Shown in pieces: positions 51,811 through 64,000 of a DNA stretch of 64,000 nt (positions are counted from its first letter, which is position 1; each line of letters opens with the position of its first letter). Under the pieces are notes generated by a model. The model was not told where the DNA came from and ran no database searches. It was given only the letters and a program-made list of their open reading frames with translations. The stretch is from Pelecanus crispus. Lineage: Eukaryota > Chordata > Aves > Pelecaniformes > Pelecanidae. A program made the position numbers and the translations under genes. The DNA lies in contig NC_134655.1 of assembly GCF_030463565.1 (NCBI RefSeq), positions 9,560,372 through 9,624,371 of the forward strand, written 5' to 3'.

Positions 51811-54800
51811 ACCCAGGAGGTCTTTTCCAGTCCTGTGCTATATGTAAGAAACGTCAGGATCATCAATGGAGAGCAAGCACTGGATGCTGAGCTGCCTGGC
51901 TCCTGGGGTGCAATCCACTGCTGTGACTGGACACCTGGGGGCTTTAGGATGTGCAGGAAAAGTTAAATGCCTCCCAGTGGACTCCGGCTAGAGGGCCGGC
52001 TGAACAGGGAGGTACTTAGTTTAGCTAGTGGGAAAAGCTCGAGAATGAGCAAAACTTAATCCTATTTCTCTGGAGCTGCGGCAGCAAGAAGGCATCAGTG
52101 TCAGACCGGTGTACACAGCCTAGAAGTCTTCACTGTATCCTGTTGTCCCTTGCTAAAATAAAGTAGTCGATACTCAGGCTGACGGAGGAAGCAGAAGTTA
52201 CTCTCTACTTTCCCTTTTCATGGCTGAAATCTGGGGTGTAGGACATCCAGATTTGATACGGTGGTTGGCCTGTGCGAATGTAAAACCACCTTTTGTTCTT
52301 TCTTGAGTAAGTCTTTAACACTAGTCCATTGAATGTGCTGTGGCCTTCTGGGCATTTGCAGTTAACCACCCAGGGCTCATCGTGTCAGAGGAACGCAATG
52401 AGACTTTTCAGCCTTGTGAGCAGGGCATGTCCGTGGAAAAGGAAAGGTGCTGTCTTGCCCCAGGAACTGCTGAGGCCAGTTCAGTGGCCTGCCTTTTATT
52501 ATGGGCTAGATTGGAATGGAGGGAGCTGGCATTTTGTCAATATAAAGTTCCTTCTGGTGGTTTGATAACTTGTATTTAAATAACCGCAGCATATTCTGGA
52601 GCACTGAGCAGGCGCATGTTTATGCCCTGCTAGTTGCCCTTTACTGTGTATTATGAAGTGCAAGACAGCAGGATTGCGAGTGGCTGTGATTTAAATGACT
52701 AAATATACTCTAGATTAAATGTTTGCCTTTCATGTTTGATTTCTCATTAACTGAGAATTTACAAAGTCAAGTACACAGCCCTATTCTTATTTGTAAACTT
52801 GCAGCTTTCTCTTTTAATGCCTAATAATAAGTTCTCCCTTCTGGTTGTTTAATGTATCACTTGTGATTCCGTTTTGACAAATCTCTCAGCAGTTCAGAAA
52901 ACTCTTTGTTACAAGGAAATAAATATCCTGCTGACTCAATGGGAAAGAAACGCTTTTTGTCCTTTGAAAAATGTTGCAGCCCTGTAGATTGGTCAGTGTT
53001 ACTTATCTGAATAGTGCTATTGTAGAGAGGAAAAGGGTACTTTATTGGGCAAAAGAGCATTCAAGGGTACTGAAGTATGTAGGTCAAGGTTATCAAGGCT
53101 TTACTTCGGTAATGTCTATTTTTGCTTTGAAAGATCATCTTACATGTGATATTTGTCTCTGTTAAATGCATTGCCTTTATTATTGCAGTAGCTTTTCTTT
53201 TTTAATTACAAAATGCTGACAAGATGTTTTGCAGTGACATATTATAACTACATTAACCAGGTGCATTAGGATCTGTGTATATGGCAATTGATGCTTTCTC
53301 TTTGTCACTTACATAATGAACCTTCTTCTGCCTGTACAGAATAAAATATTTATCTGGAATGCAGGCTAAAGCAAATGCTGGAGACTGGAGGAGGAAAAAA
53401 CAGGCTGCCTGCAGTGAATAATTGTTATAATCTCATTGTCCTTTGCAAAGTTGTTAATTAAGGCCTTTACTAAGCAGACTGTGCTTGCAGGAGTCCCACA
53501 GAAGTCAAGTTGTTGTACTCTTGTGCATCTGTTAGCTTGCAGTGTTTTTAGCGTGCTTAATACAGGGCTCCCCAAGTTTCATCTTCAGAGAGACTGTATA
53601 TTAGGGGGGGATGTCTTGTAACGCTCTCTCCCCTGAACTTCTTTCTTTGAAATAAGAAAGAAAACAACACCTGAAGGAGGCTGGTGAACGAGCGTGTAGA
53701 GCTTCAGTATCCTCCATCATCAACACTGGCATGTAAGCCTGCTAGGGATGTGGGGCTGTTAGTTTATTTGCAGGTGCTCTCTGGAGCTTTCTCTGCAAGG
53801 AGCAAATGGTATGAATTGTGTGTACTTTGCCTACTCTGGTTCCAAGTTCTTTTTGTTATTTAGTATTTATATTTCTATAACAACTAGAAGATCCACTTAG
53901 GGATTTTGACCATTCCTGGTAGGCAGCAGCATAAATAGTATAAGGAAACAGTATTTTAGGTGAAGAGATCTGAGCAAAAAACGATCCATTGTTGTCAGGT
54001 TGTTTATAGACATTAATGGAGAATTTTTGAAAAACAGAATGAATTAATTTTTAGGTTGTTTCCTGTGTGAGGGGACAACATGGGAGGAAGAAAAGAAAGC
54101 AAGAAAGTCCTAATTTTAAAAAGGAGCAAATGGAGAAGTTTGGTGCCAAGGGCTGATTGGAGGCAAGAATTGACATCTTGGGAGCAGATGAGAGGAAATG
54201 GGATGTGTCAGTAATCATGAACAGCCTCAAAAGTCAAGACAAGCGATCCATAAATAATAGGGAAGGGAGAGCCCAAGGAGGAAGGGGAAAAACAGCAACA
54301 CATGAGCTAAGAAAAAGGTATTTGCAACATGATTTGGGAGGTGATGGTAGTGGGGAAAGATTGCTTTAGGAAGGCTAGAGGGAAGAATGTTGATGTGACG
54401 GCAGGATTGACCAGTTCCTGTGTGAAAAAGCAGGGGGGAAAAAAAACATTACGCGGACAAAATCAGCAAAATGGGGATGTAAAGACTGAAGCAGGGATGG
54501 ATCAACAGGTGGAGAAGCAAGCAGGGTCAGTATGGGGACTTTCTGAGCAGGGAGACACTGACTATGGTAATGCTGGATGTGCAAAGACACAGAGGAAAAC
54601 AGGAGATGGGATGAGGATGAGAAGTAGTCCTGGAGAAATAAAGGAGTTGGCAGAAGCAAAGCAATTTCTATGTCTGATGAGAAAGGAGGAAGAAAGAGGT
54701 AGAAGGAAGAGTGAGATGTGCAAAAAAGTCTAAAAGTCATGTCCTTTTTTTCTTGGTATAAAATTGGCAAAAGCTTGTTGTGGATAAAGATCGGAAGCAG

Positions 54801-56880
54801 AATGAATTGTGGAGGTGGATTTATTTTTACCAGAAAAGCAAATTTTGCTCGGGGAATACCAGAGAAACTGATGGAGGAAGTAATTCTGGTCTCCATGATT
54901 CTACTGGAGCTGCTTTCCTCTATGAGCTGAGCTAAAGTTGTGTAAATGGAGGTGACCTGGGATGGAAGCTTGGAAAATCAGACCTTTTTAAGTGTGAAAA
55001 GCCAAGAGAGACCTTATTAATAGAAGAGAGAAAGGAAGGCAGTGAGAACAAAAGTTTTTACTGTGTACTAGACACCTGATGCAATTGAGTTGCGAAAAAG
55101 CTGACAGACATGAAGTGGGAATGAGGTGGAGAAGGCTGATAGTGCTAACAAAGGCAGCTGTAGACCAAGGGCTTTGCAGCAGACGGGTCAAGCCAGACCT
55201 GCAGATGTGAGACCGAGGAGATGGGTGGCCATGAGCGCAGGTGGCTCATCAGCATAGAAGTTGCTGGCATTGAGAGTTAAGCTGAAGGAGAGCCAAGAGT
55301 CAGTCGGAGAGGAAGGTGGATAAGAAGTTGGATCCATGGTGGACAGTAGCAGTACTGAGTGGGCGAGATGGCAGGACTCCTTGTTTACTAGAATGAATTA
55401 TCTCTCTGCTGCTTAATTAGTTTAATTAGGTCAGTTATTTTAAGTTAGAACACATATTTCATAGTTTTTGGCAGTGTCTGTAAAAATAGGACTTAAAAAA
55501 ATCAACAAATACGTATAATTGAAAACGAGCTCCCAATTACTGACTTAGACAGCTGTTTCGTATTTATTTGGTGAATATGCTGGGATAAAGCAGGAGTCGC
55601 ACTGCTGAGCAGAGTAATTCTGGCGGAGGGAAGGATGATTGCATCAGCCCTTCCAGTGGGGTCTGCCCAGGGCCCATCCCAGCCCCTGCCCTGCTGCTGA
55701 GCAGGACCGGGAACAGCTATCAGCGCAGTGCAGGCGCGCAATTTAATGCTTCCCAGCCTACTGACCCAGCCTCCAGCAATTTGAATTTTCAGAGCCAGTC
55801 AGGTCTTTTTATCCCTAATTTTTCCTGTCTGTCTGTAGAGAAATCGCTGCTCAGAGGGGAAGCCGTGCTTCTGCCGGCAGAGGTTGCTGCTGTTCTCTTC
55901 ACCTCCTCGTCTTTTCAAGCTAGCTAACCTGTCATGTCAAGCGTTTAGCTGAAAGCAGTGGGAATTGTGAAGCTTTAATGTTTCCCAGACTGTAGTCTGC
56001 CACATTAACAAATCTTTCACTTTTCAGAAGATGATAATGTCAATCACGGTGACAGGCTGAAAGACACCATTCATTGTTAATTAATTATTAGCTGTCAACT
56101 CAAAGACTTTGTTGAACTAAGAACATTCAGGCAGATTGTGGATTTCCTCTTTTTTAAACTTTATGTTTAAAGGACACTAAATACCCTTAATTATCAAAGT
56201 AAGTTGAAATCCTTTCATACCTCTTTCTTCTGCAGGTGACTACTTCAGGTACAATATTAATTATAAATAGAGTGAAGATTCTGTAGCTTCTGATTGTTGA
56301 TTTATGTTTTCATAATGAATGAACTAAAAAGGAAGAAGTTTCCTTTCTTTGCTTTGGTAACAGCCTCTGATCCCTAGGCTGCCTTCGAGTTCGGGTGTTT
56401 GGAGGAAGCAAACAAAAGAAAAGAAACTCATGTTTCTGGCGAAGGCCTGAGAGCTGTATAACCTGAAATGGGGGCCATGACTTTGTATATGACTCCACCA
56501 TGAAAATCCTTGGATTTGAGTTGTTGGAATATTTCATTTTCACTCCTCAAGTCCATAAGACTTTGACCAAGAAAATGAGGGTAGCTTTCTCACTGGGGTT
56601 CCTGCAGGTGGGAATGAACGCTTATGGCTTTTTCCCAAGTAATGATCTGATTTTGCAGCAGTTCTGGGCATGGCCAACCCTCACTGCAGAGCTTTCTGGT
56701 ACAAGAGCCTTATGGTTAAATGTGAAGATGCTCATATCAATACTCTTCTGGTTGGGGGGTGATGGGAGTGCCCAGTCCAGGAAGGCAGCTTGTGCACATG
56801 AATGCTTGCAGAATGTGTCTGGAAGCTTGAAAACACTGACCAATCTTCTCTCCATTTGGGCCTGCCAAACATAAAGGGAT
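51811..56880. other. Intergenic stretch with a purine-rich block
   Basis: No supported gene. From about 54060 to 55340 the plus strand is strongly enriched in A and G; this creates long open frames on both strands (for example 54375-54896 minus, 54329-54733 plus) that look like composition artefacts. Confidence 0.45.
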
Positions 56881-56884
56881 ACAA

Positions 56885-57095
56885 AAATACTTACCTACCT
56901 CATAGGAGCGCTCTGAGGCTTAATTAATGCGTATGGGTAAAATGCTTTGAGATCCTCAGGTCATAATGATACTTAGCACTTTATATCTTCAAAGCCCCAT
57001 ACCCAATGCGAAGGAACTAATCCCAAACTAATTAGGCAAAAGGCACTATAAAAGTGCCAAGTGTTGTTATTTGCCTTAAAGTATTATTATTTAAT
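56885..57095. mobile_element. MIR-like SINE remnants, apparently nested in opposite orientations
   Basis: The text TACTTACCTACCTCATAGGA, GAGGCTTAATTAATG and ATGCTTTGAGATCCTCAGGT, resuming at GGCACTATAAAAGTGCCAAG, follows the classic 3' part of MIR/CORE-SINE elements of amniotes. Between the two halves lies CTTAGCACTTTATATCTTCA and AAAGCCCCATACCC, which resembles the same family read the other way. The assignment is from memory of the family consensus. Confidence 0.5.
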
Positions 57096-60000
57096 CACAA
57101 ATTGCCTCAAAGTGAAGTGTGACTGTATGAGATTAGAGACATAGTAATTAAGGCCTTGATTTAATATTTTAAAATTATTCAGCATACTTCAATGCAGCTC
57201 TTGAATTTTTTTCATTCTTTCCCAAACAGCCGGCACATTTTAATTTTTATAAACACTGCATCCTCATCACTTAATAGGCTTTCCCTCTTCTCTCAGTTGT
57301 GTGCCCTTAGGATGTTGCAGTGCTGAGGGAAGATAGTTTGGTGAACAAGGATTTGGCCAAGTTGGAACATAGCAGACTGAGTGCGTGCATGTGTGAATTA
57401 AATATGACAAGAAGGAAATGTGTAAATAAAGTCTCTCTTGCATGTGTGGTAGATATATTTATGTATGTGCTGTGTAAGTTCTACAACGCAAAAACAGCTA
57501 TGAAAGCATCTGTCACCCCGCATTACTTATTCTGCCTTTGAGATACAAACTGCAGCAGACCTTCTTAAAGATGACACTTCTCTGTGTGTTAGGGAGCAGC
57601 TGTAGGTGTTATACTGATTTGGGAAGCAACGACTTTGGATAAATAGTCTGGTGAAATTCACCCCTCTCTACAGAGGGTCAGCAGAAGGTTCAAGCACCAC
57701 TTCTCTCCTAGATAAACCTATTTTAAAGGTGGAAGTGAATGTGAAGACCTTGTGTACACGAGTAGATTTCATCCGCAGTGTTATGGTAGGTTTAGGGAAA
57801 ATCTGTTGATGGGAATTGGTTATATTTGCTCTCCTTTCCAGAGCAGTAGAAGAGATTTATTTTTCAGATGTAAATGGCTTGAAGATCATAAGTTGCATGA
57901 GAACTGGATGCAGCATAACCATACTGTGCCACTGTAACTTTACAGACCTCGGTGGAGATAATCCCCAGTCTTCTAGTGCCATGAGAAGAGATGATAATTA
58001 ACGCTGGGGTTGAACAAGCAAGTTTATGGAATAGGAAGGCAATGACAGGGGAACAATGTGGAAACCTATACCGAGCGAGCCTTGTGGTGGCATGCAGCCA
58101 ATATGGTGACATACTGAAAACTCAGCAGCAGCCATGCAGATATTAACTCTGCAGAGTGACCGTACTCTGGTGAGAAGACATGTCTGTAGCAGGAGAAACT
58201 GGGGAGATGCCATTGCCCCGGACTGCCATAACACCGTGCTTCCTGAGGGGTCTCACTGCAACAGACAGAATTACTTCCAAAACAAATAGCGCTCAGTATG
58301 ACAGCAGCACCACCGAAATCATGTTTATCCTTGTGTATGCATTTACGTTTGTAAATTATAATTATTGAACACTTATCCAATCAAAGTAAGCTTAGGAAGT
58401 TTGGGTTGGTTGGTTTTTTTTTTGGTTTTTTTTTTTTTTTTGTAGAGCAATGGTTTCTTGTAAACCGTAGCAAAAGGTTATAAAGTGAATTTTCATAGAG
58501 CCATAAAAACACATTGTTTCTGGACTCTTACCTTCTCTCCAGAAACCTCCCCTTGTGATTTACAGCATTTTTTTCATGCCTTGGAAGTTTGTGGATCCTA
58601 TTTTTTTAGGGGGAGGCTGTTCTGTTCCCAACTGGTCTCAGAAAAGATTTGAGACCAGGAATTGTTGATGCTGGTCTGCATGAAATCAGATAGAGAGAAT
58701 TGCTTATGTTGATAAGGCTGGGTCTGGCTGTGGAAAAATTTGGAGGATATTTGTCTGTTACTCTGAGACATGCAAAACACTGAACACTTGAATTCAATTT
58801 TGAAGCAGGCAAATTTTGAGGGGGTTCATGATGCAGCCACATTCACTTTCAAGGCTTTATCCATTGTGTTGTGTATCTTGTATAGTGACAAAGAAATTCA
58901 GCTACTGTAATGCAAAGCCCTTTTGCAGGGGACCAGATGTTCAGCTGTGAAACTGAGGTAGCTTCCCTGACTTCACACCAGCTGAGGATGCAGTGCTGTA
59001 CAGCGGGACTGGGGCTGCAGCATACAACTCTTTGATGCCTCAAAGCTTGAGATGTTTTATTTTTCAGCATGAAGGACCAGCAGGTCTCTGTTTATTCTTA
59101 GCTTGCCTCTACTGAAGTGTTCAGCAGTCTTTTGCAGTGTAGGTGTGTTGCTTTTGCAATGAAAGTCAGATATCAAGTAACCTTTGTCTCCTCCTGGAAC
59201 GAAAGCAATAAACCCTCCATTCTAACAAAAAACATCAATGTAGGAATGATCTTTAAAATTAATAACTGAATTAGGAACTTGTGCTTAGATGCACGAGTGT
59301 GGTTTTGTGGCAATCTAATTGCCAGCATGTATTTTGATAGGAGAACTTCAGGGGTGAAGAGCATCTGCTGTAAAGCAGGGACAACAGTGCTGCAGACAAG
59401 CTGCTCCATCCTGGAGAACTGAAGCTCCTACTGAAGAGGCTGACAGGAAGCCCTCTCCTGGTGCTTACTCTTGATGCTAAGGGAAGAAAAGGTGGGGAGA
59501 CAAAACAGTGAGGCCTGCTGTACTTGGGATCATATTTTGGTTAAGCTTCAACAGTTCCTTTTGTGTTAGAAGGGCCTACATAGATTGTGAAGGAGAGAGC
59601 TCAGGCTGGTGAAAATCAGTGTGGCTCCGCTGAAAGGATGTCAACTTTCACCAGCTCAGCACCTGACCTGTATGTCTTTACAATGATAAAACCTGCTGAG
59701 GAGTCCAAAATGTGGTGTTGCCACACCCAAGCATACACTGGGGCAAGTGACATTAACATCTTCCCACTGCTTACACACCTTGGAGAAAGGTGAGGTGAAA
59801 TGAAGCGCTGACCTAGAAGACAAGAGCCCCTGAGGAGAGAGGTGCTATCAAAATGTCATCTAGATAAATAAGGACCCAAGCTCCTAGTATCTTAAGTAGC
59901 TAGACTATTGATTAAAGAATCATGATAAATGAGTATAGGGCTGTGAATTAGATCAATACCATCAACCTTAAAAGTCAATCTCCTGTACCAGCTTGAACAG

Positions 60001-63000
60001 AGACACTAAAAAAATGCACTCAGGAGAACCACAAATCCTTGGGCTGATGGTAGCCTTGAGGCTTTAAGGTTTTTTTTTTGACATTTCTTTTTTTCCTTTG
60101 TTTCTTTGACTAAACTTTAAAGAACTGGTAGAAGAGATGTTTATCCCAGCAAATATTTAGTAGTTCACAAAATTAAGTAAGACTACCAGTCACCAAAATC
60201 TGGGCATTGGAGTAGCTAAGGATATCTTTAGGACATTCTTATGCAACTCTTAGGGAGAAACTTTTCTGTGGCAATCATTGTGCTAAATGTAAAGGGTCAG
60301 ATCTTCAGCTATGGTGGACAGAGAGTGACCCTCTTGGGGTAAGTTCACACATGCAGAGAAAGAAGCCCTAAAATTTCTTTCTTTCTTGAAAAAGGGAACA
60401 TATGGGTGGGAGATTCTGCAAAAAAAAGAAGTCTTTCTACAGGGATAAGAAAGAAAGAAATGACTAGGCTTTGGAAAATTAAGTATCCTTGCTTTATGTA
60501 CTTCTTTGGATGAGACTTGGGAGGGAGTAGTCGGCCATTTTAGCTTGCCAGGTATTGGATGGAGCAGACTGAAAGCGGTGGTGCTACGCTGAGTCAGAGC
60601 ATGTGTCTTCCAGTAGGGGTCTGCATGGACAAAGGTTTCATTAAAGATTTGTTTCTCAGGTCATATTGGCCTTTTTGGGTAAGCTTCAGCAAAGTCACAT
60701 AACCTTTTCCCATCTCTGTTTTTGCATATATAAAACAGAAATGATCTTTTATGTGCATGCCTTATTGGATGCTGAGATGATTCATGATTTCCTATTTCTT
60801 ATTACTTCTTTCTGTTATTCTTGCAGCAGAATTGCTCCAGGGTTCCTTAAAGTACCTTCCTTCATTTGCCTACATCTCTACAAAATGGAGATGTAGCAAC
60901 CACTGTTCAGCTACGGCTGTTGGCTGTAATGACTGCTAAGGATATTTGTAGGAAGTATTTCTTTTGTTTTCCTTTTGTGGGAGAAGTCCTAGCATACCCA
61001 GTCCTTATTCTTGCCCTTCAAAGTCTTTTATTCTTTAATGATGGTTAATTTCAGAGGCTATGGGTGTGTTATTTGTATCTCCCTGTGAGGAAGAGACTTT
61101 CATCAGTGTTTCTGCACTGAGATAGGACTCAATTAGCACAGATGTTACCCATGATTTGTTGAAGGTATATTTTCATGATGCTGTTTTTGGAAAGTCTCAT
61201 ACAAATCAGAGTGTGTGAACAAGCTGTCTATTTCTGACTGTATATAGCCATTATTATGAGAGTTTGTCTTATGATGCTATTACGATGCTTTCCCAAAACT
61301 AATATGACAACCATACCTATGCTGGTAAACTGTATGTGTGTTGATTTTAATGGAGCACTCTCTTGTCATCTGACTTCTTAGGATGAAATTAACCCCCTGT
61401 GCAGATATGTGGCACTTGTGCATCACTTGAGTTGTCTTTTGACATGTTAATTGTGATTGAAATGATACCTAGCTCTTCTGCTGGTTTACTTCACAGAAGT
61501 GAATTTCCTGCAAGCATGGTAGCAACCCTTAAAGCAGAAACTCTCTCCTTCCCAGCAGCATCCTCATCTTCACCTTCAGACTGCTGATGTGCCCACCTGA
61601 AATGAGGAGACAAGCTCTCAAAAAACTGCTGGAGAATAGTGGTCACAGGGATTGCTTGGGAGCAAGCTGTCATTTATGGTTATTTATAGAGGGCAATATA
61701 CTCAGCAAGTGTTAGTGCATAGGAAAGAGAACTCCATCAGAAATTAGGTGTCTACTCTAGGGAGTTTCAGTTCTCTTTTCTGTAAGGGTGACAGTCATTC
61801 AAAAAGATTAGTGGTGCACTAGGACAGTAAATTGCTTTTAATCTTTACATGATTCTTCTTCATGGCAGAAATTTGTATTAAAGAAGGAAAACTTAAGGAA
61901 ATATTTGCTGTTGTTGGAAAGATTTTCCCAAATCATGATTCTAGAAAACGAAAAAAAAATTTAAAAATGGACTCAATTAGAAGTGCTAAATGAGGATCAT
62001 AATGAGATATCCAAAGTCTTGCCAAATGAATTTAATCACTTTCTGATCCCAACAGTCACACAATTCAACTCTTTCTTAGCATAATTAAGCAAGTGACAAT
62101 GAGGATGCTATTCCAAGACATGGTAATGAGATGCTGTGGGGCCTGAATTCAGCTGGAGGGGATTTCCTATTAAATATTTATTGTATGTGCAGCTTCTTCA
62201 GTAGCTAGAAATATAGAAATGGAAATTTAGCCAAATAGAATCTCTTTTCTGAAATTAATCTGTGAAAAACTGAAGAACTGTGGTCACTTGGTTTTGGACT
62301 GACTATTATTTTTGGCCTGCGGGCTGCATTCAGCATCAATAAAAATCATAGTTTATGTAGGAGGAAAATAAATTGGAGGAAGTTAGAATGTAGGAAAAGA
62401 AAAATGGAAAGGGAATGAAGAGGAAATAGGAATGTGACAAACCAATTAGGGAGAGTACAAATGATAAAAGTCAACAGGAATTAACTAATGATGGCTGTAG
62501 GATGCTGGAAGACTAGAAGGTTTAAGGGGAAAAGAAACCATGTAGAAAAGAAATAATTGGATAACAGAGATGTTGGTATGAGCCAGTGAACTAAAAAATA
62601 ATAAGACTTTTAAGCATAGTGAACATTTAATTCTGGATCCAGGGACAAATGAAGTATGCTTTCATCACATTACTTTAGACGCTTTGTGGGGGTTATGGAA
62701 GTCATGGCCAACCGATGTTTAACTGAAACTGTAGAAGAAAAGCTCTATCGAGGCCACAGGGGGTTATAACACATTTGCACATACACATATTACAAGCCAA
62801 AGAAGAATGCAGAAGAATGCTATTTAGGCTACAAAATTGAGCTGGGGCCTTCTCAGCTATTGATTTCCCTGACTCCAAAAAACCAGGCTGCTTTAATTTT
62901 CCTCAGATATTCTGGTCATCTTTTGTACTGTCTTATGATCATCCTTATGATAAAGGGAAAAATAAAGGCAGAGTAGAGTTCATTCCTTATTAGTCTGGGA

Positions 63001-64000
63001 GCACTTGGGAGTGCTTGCTGGGAGCAATTAGATTGGATGGTGTTGCTAGTGGCTTCTTTTTAAATGCATCTGGTGCATGAGGAAATGGGTTCAAAAATGC
63101 CTTCTTATTCTAGGCTGGAATGTGCAGGGGCAACAGGTCCTGGGGGTCAAGAGAGCAGTTCAGGTGTAGGAGGACTTCAGGACATGGAGGTTGCAGACCG
63201 TTCTGTGCAGAGACCACCAAACTCGAACACTGGAGGACTGGGCTCTTACCCTGCTTCCCTGCCTCGCCTGCCTTGAGAGCTGCCTTTGGTGCAAGGACCG
63301 CAGTTCCTCCTGGCCATTGGCAAAGTGCACTGGATGTTCTCTGCACCCTGCTTATATTCTCCATGGTTTTGAGAAGCAGATGGACAGCTGAGAAATGAAT
63401 GAGATCTGGGAAGGTAGTGGAGTATTATTAGCTCCCATGCAGAAACTGTAACCTTCCCCTCTTTCCTCCTTCACCCATCCCTTCAGCTGTTTGGACTTAC
63501 TGACCGCCTTTCCCTGGCTGTTTGATGAACGTCTCTGGGGTATATTGGAATCTCAAGTAGAAACTGCTATGTAAATAATAATAATTCCTGTCATACTTGC
63601 TAAATGGCACTCATGATTTAAAAAACTTTTTGGAAATAGGATCAAATTAACTTGATGAGAAAGCTCTTTTTTCTTGTAAAGTACTAGGAAAGCTGTGAGA
63701 CAGGAGGTGCAATTAATTATCTCACTTGGATTAAAAGCTCTTTTATTTGATATTTGATCTCTTATTACTTGATTTCCCACAAAATTGCTGGTAACGTGCA
63801 GTCCCACTTAATAGCTCATTAGCACTCCAGTGTGGTATTTGTAAGGTGGTCAGGTTTGTGTATAATAAAGCAGTTGCTGGCTAGCAGTGAATGACTTCGG
63901 CCATAATTAATTAATTAAATGTGTGTAAAACATGGTTCATTAGCAAGGTGTGTGACAATCTCATGGCGTCCAACGCTGTCCCTCTAATTGTGTAATGGGC
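57096..64000. other. Intergenic stretch to the right edge
   Basis: No gene is supported. Contains T tracts near 58411-58441, a possible MIR-like remnant at about 60675-60750 and scattered short open frames. The open frames at 63064-63398 overlap each other on both strands and show no domain or splice signals. Confidence 0.45.
60675..60750 (+). mobile_element. Possible MIR-like SINE remnant
   Basis: The order of CAGCAAAGTCACATAACCTT, then CCATCTCTGTTTTTGCATAT and ATAAAACAGAAATGATC mirrors the central region of MIR elements (the stretch usually reading like CAAGTCACTTAACCTCTCTG). Strongly diverged. Confidence 0.4.

Noticed and set aside
54375..54896. A 173-codon minus-strand open frame rich in Ser, Phe and Leu
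   Set aside because: Lies in the purine-rich block and has low-complexity composition, no splice signals and no family resemblance.
34560..64000. The 3' end of AFF2 (an expected Xq28 neighbour on the far side of IDS)
   Set aside because: I looked for the conserved C-terminal exons of the AFF family on the minus strand and found none that I could recognise. The candidate exon at 47089-47325 does not resemble that domain.

Overview
This is bird nuclear DNA, most likely from a songbird-type (passerine) genome or a close relative. The evidence is vertebrate split genes with CpG-island promoters, several CR1 LINE fragments (the main bird and reptile retroposon), a CpG-rich avian-type ERVL-like solo LTR, and one SINE with a tRNA-Ile head and a CR1-like tail, the structure known from zebra finch TguSINE1. 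The two recognisable genes, TMEM185A and IDS, are neighbours in human Xq28. In birds I would expect this block on an autosome (chromosome 4 in chicken); that placement is from general knowledge, not from the window.

Layout. (1) 1-4535, minus strand: the 5' half of TMEM185A, three coding exons (141 codons) with consensus splice sites; the rest of the gene lies left of the window. Its CpG island fills about 3970-5080. (2) About 5.1-23.4 kb: gene desert with a solo LTR (8779-9371), a tRNA-Ile/CR1 SINE (17912-18039), a long 5'-truncated CR1 (about 20175-21145) and small tandem duplications. (3) 23464-24035: a 17-copy, 34/32-bp, CpG-rich minisatellite about 570 bp before the IDS start codon. (4) 24605-34433, plus strand: the complete IDS gene (iduronate-2-sulfatase), nine coding exons and 575 codons, with all the catalytic residues I looked for intact; CR1 pieces lie in introns 4 and 5. 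The polyadenylation signal is probably at 34530. (5) About 34.6-64 kb: mostly intergenic or intronic sequence with old repeats (a MITE-like element, MIR-like SINE remnants, a decayed CR1, a 22-C homopolymer). The one coding-like signal is a possible unidentified minus-strand terminal exon at 47089-47325 with a strong acceptor and two AATAAA signals.

How it works together. TMEM185A (membrane protein) and IDS (lysosomal heparan and dermatan sulfate degradation) are transcribed divergently from separate CpG islands about 20 kb apart. Nothing suggests that they are co-regulated or act in one pathway. I found no CRISPR array, operon or other novel multi-gene system. The best leads are the IDS-proximal minisatellite, the orphan terminal exon, and a transmembrane-coding stretch that ends exactly at the LTR.
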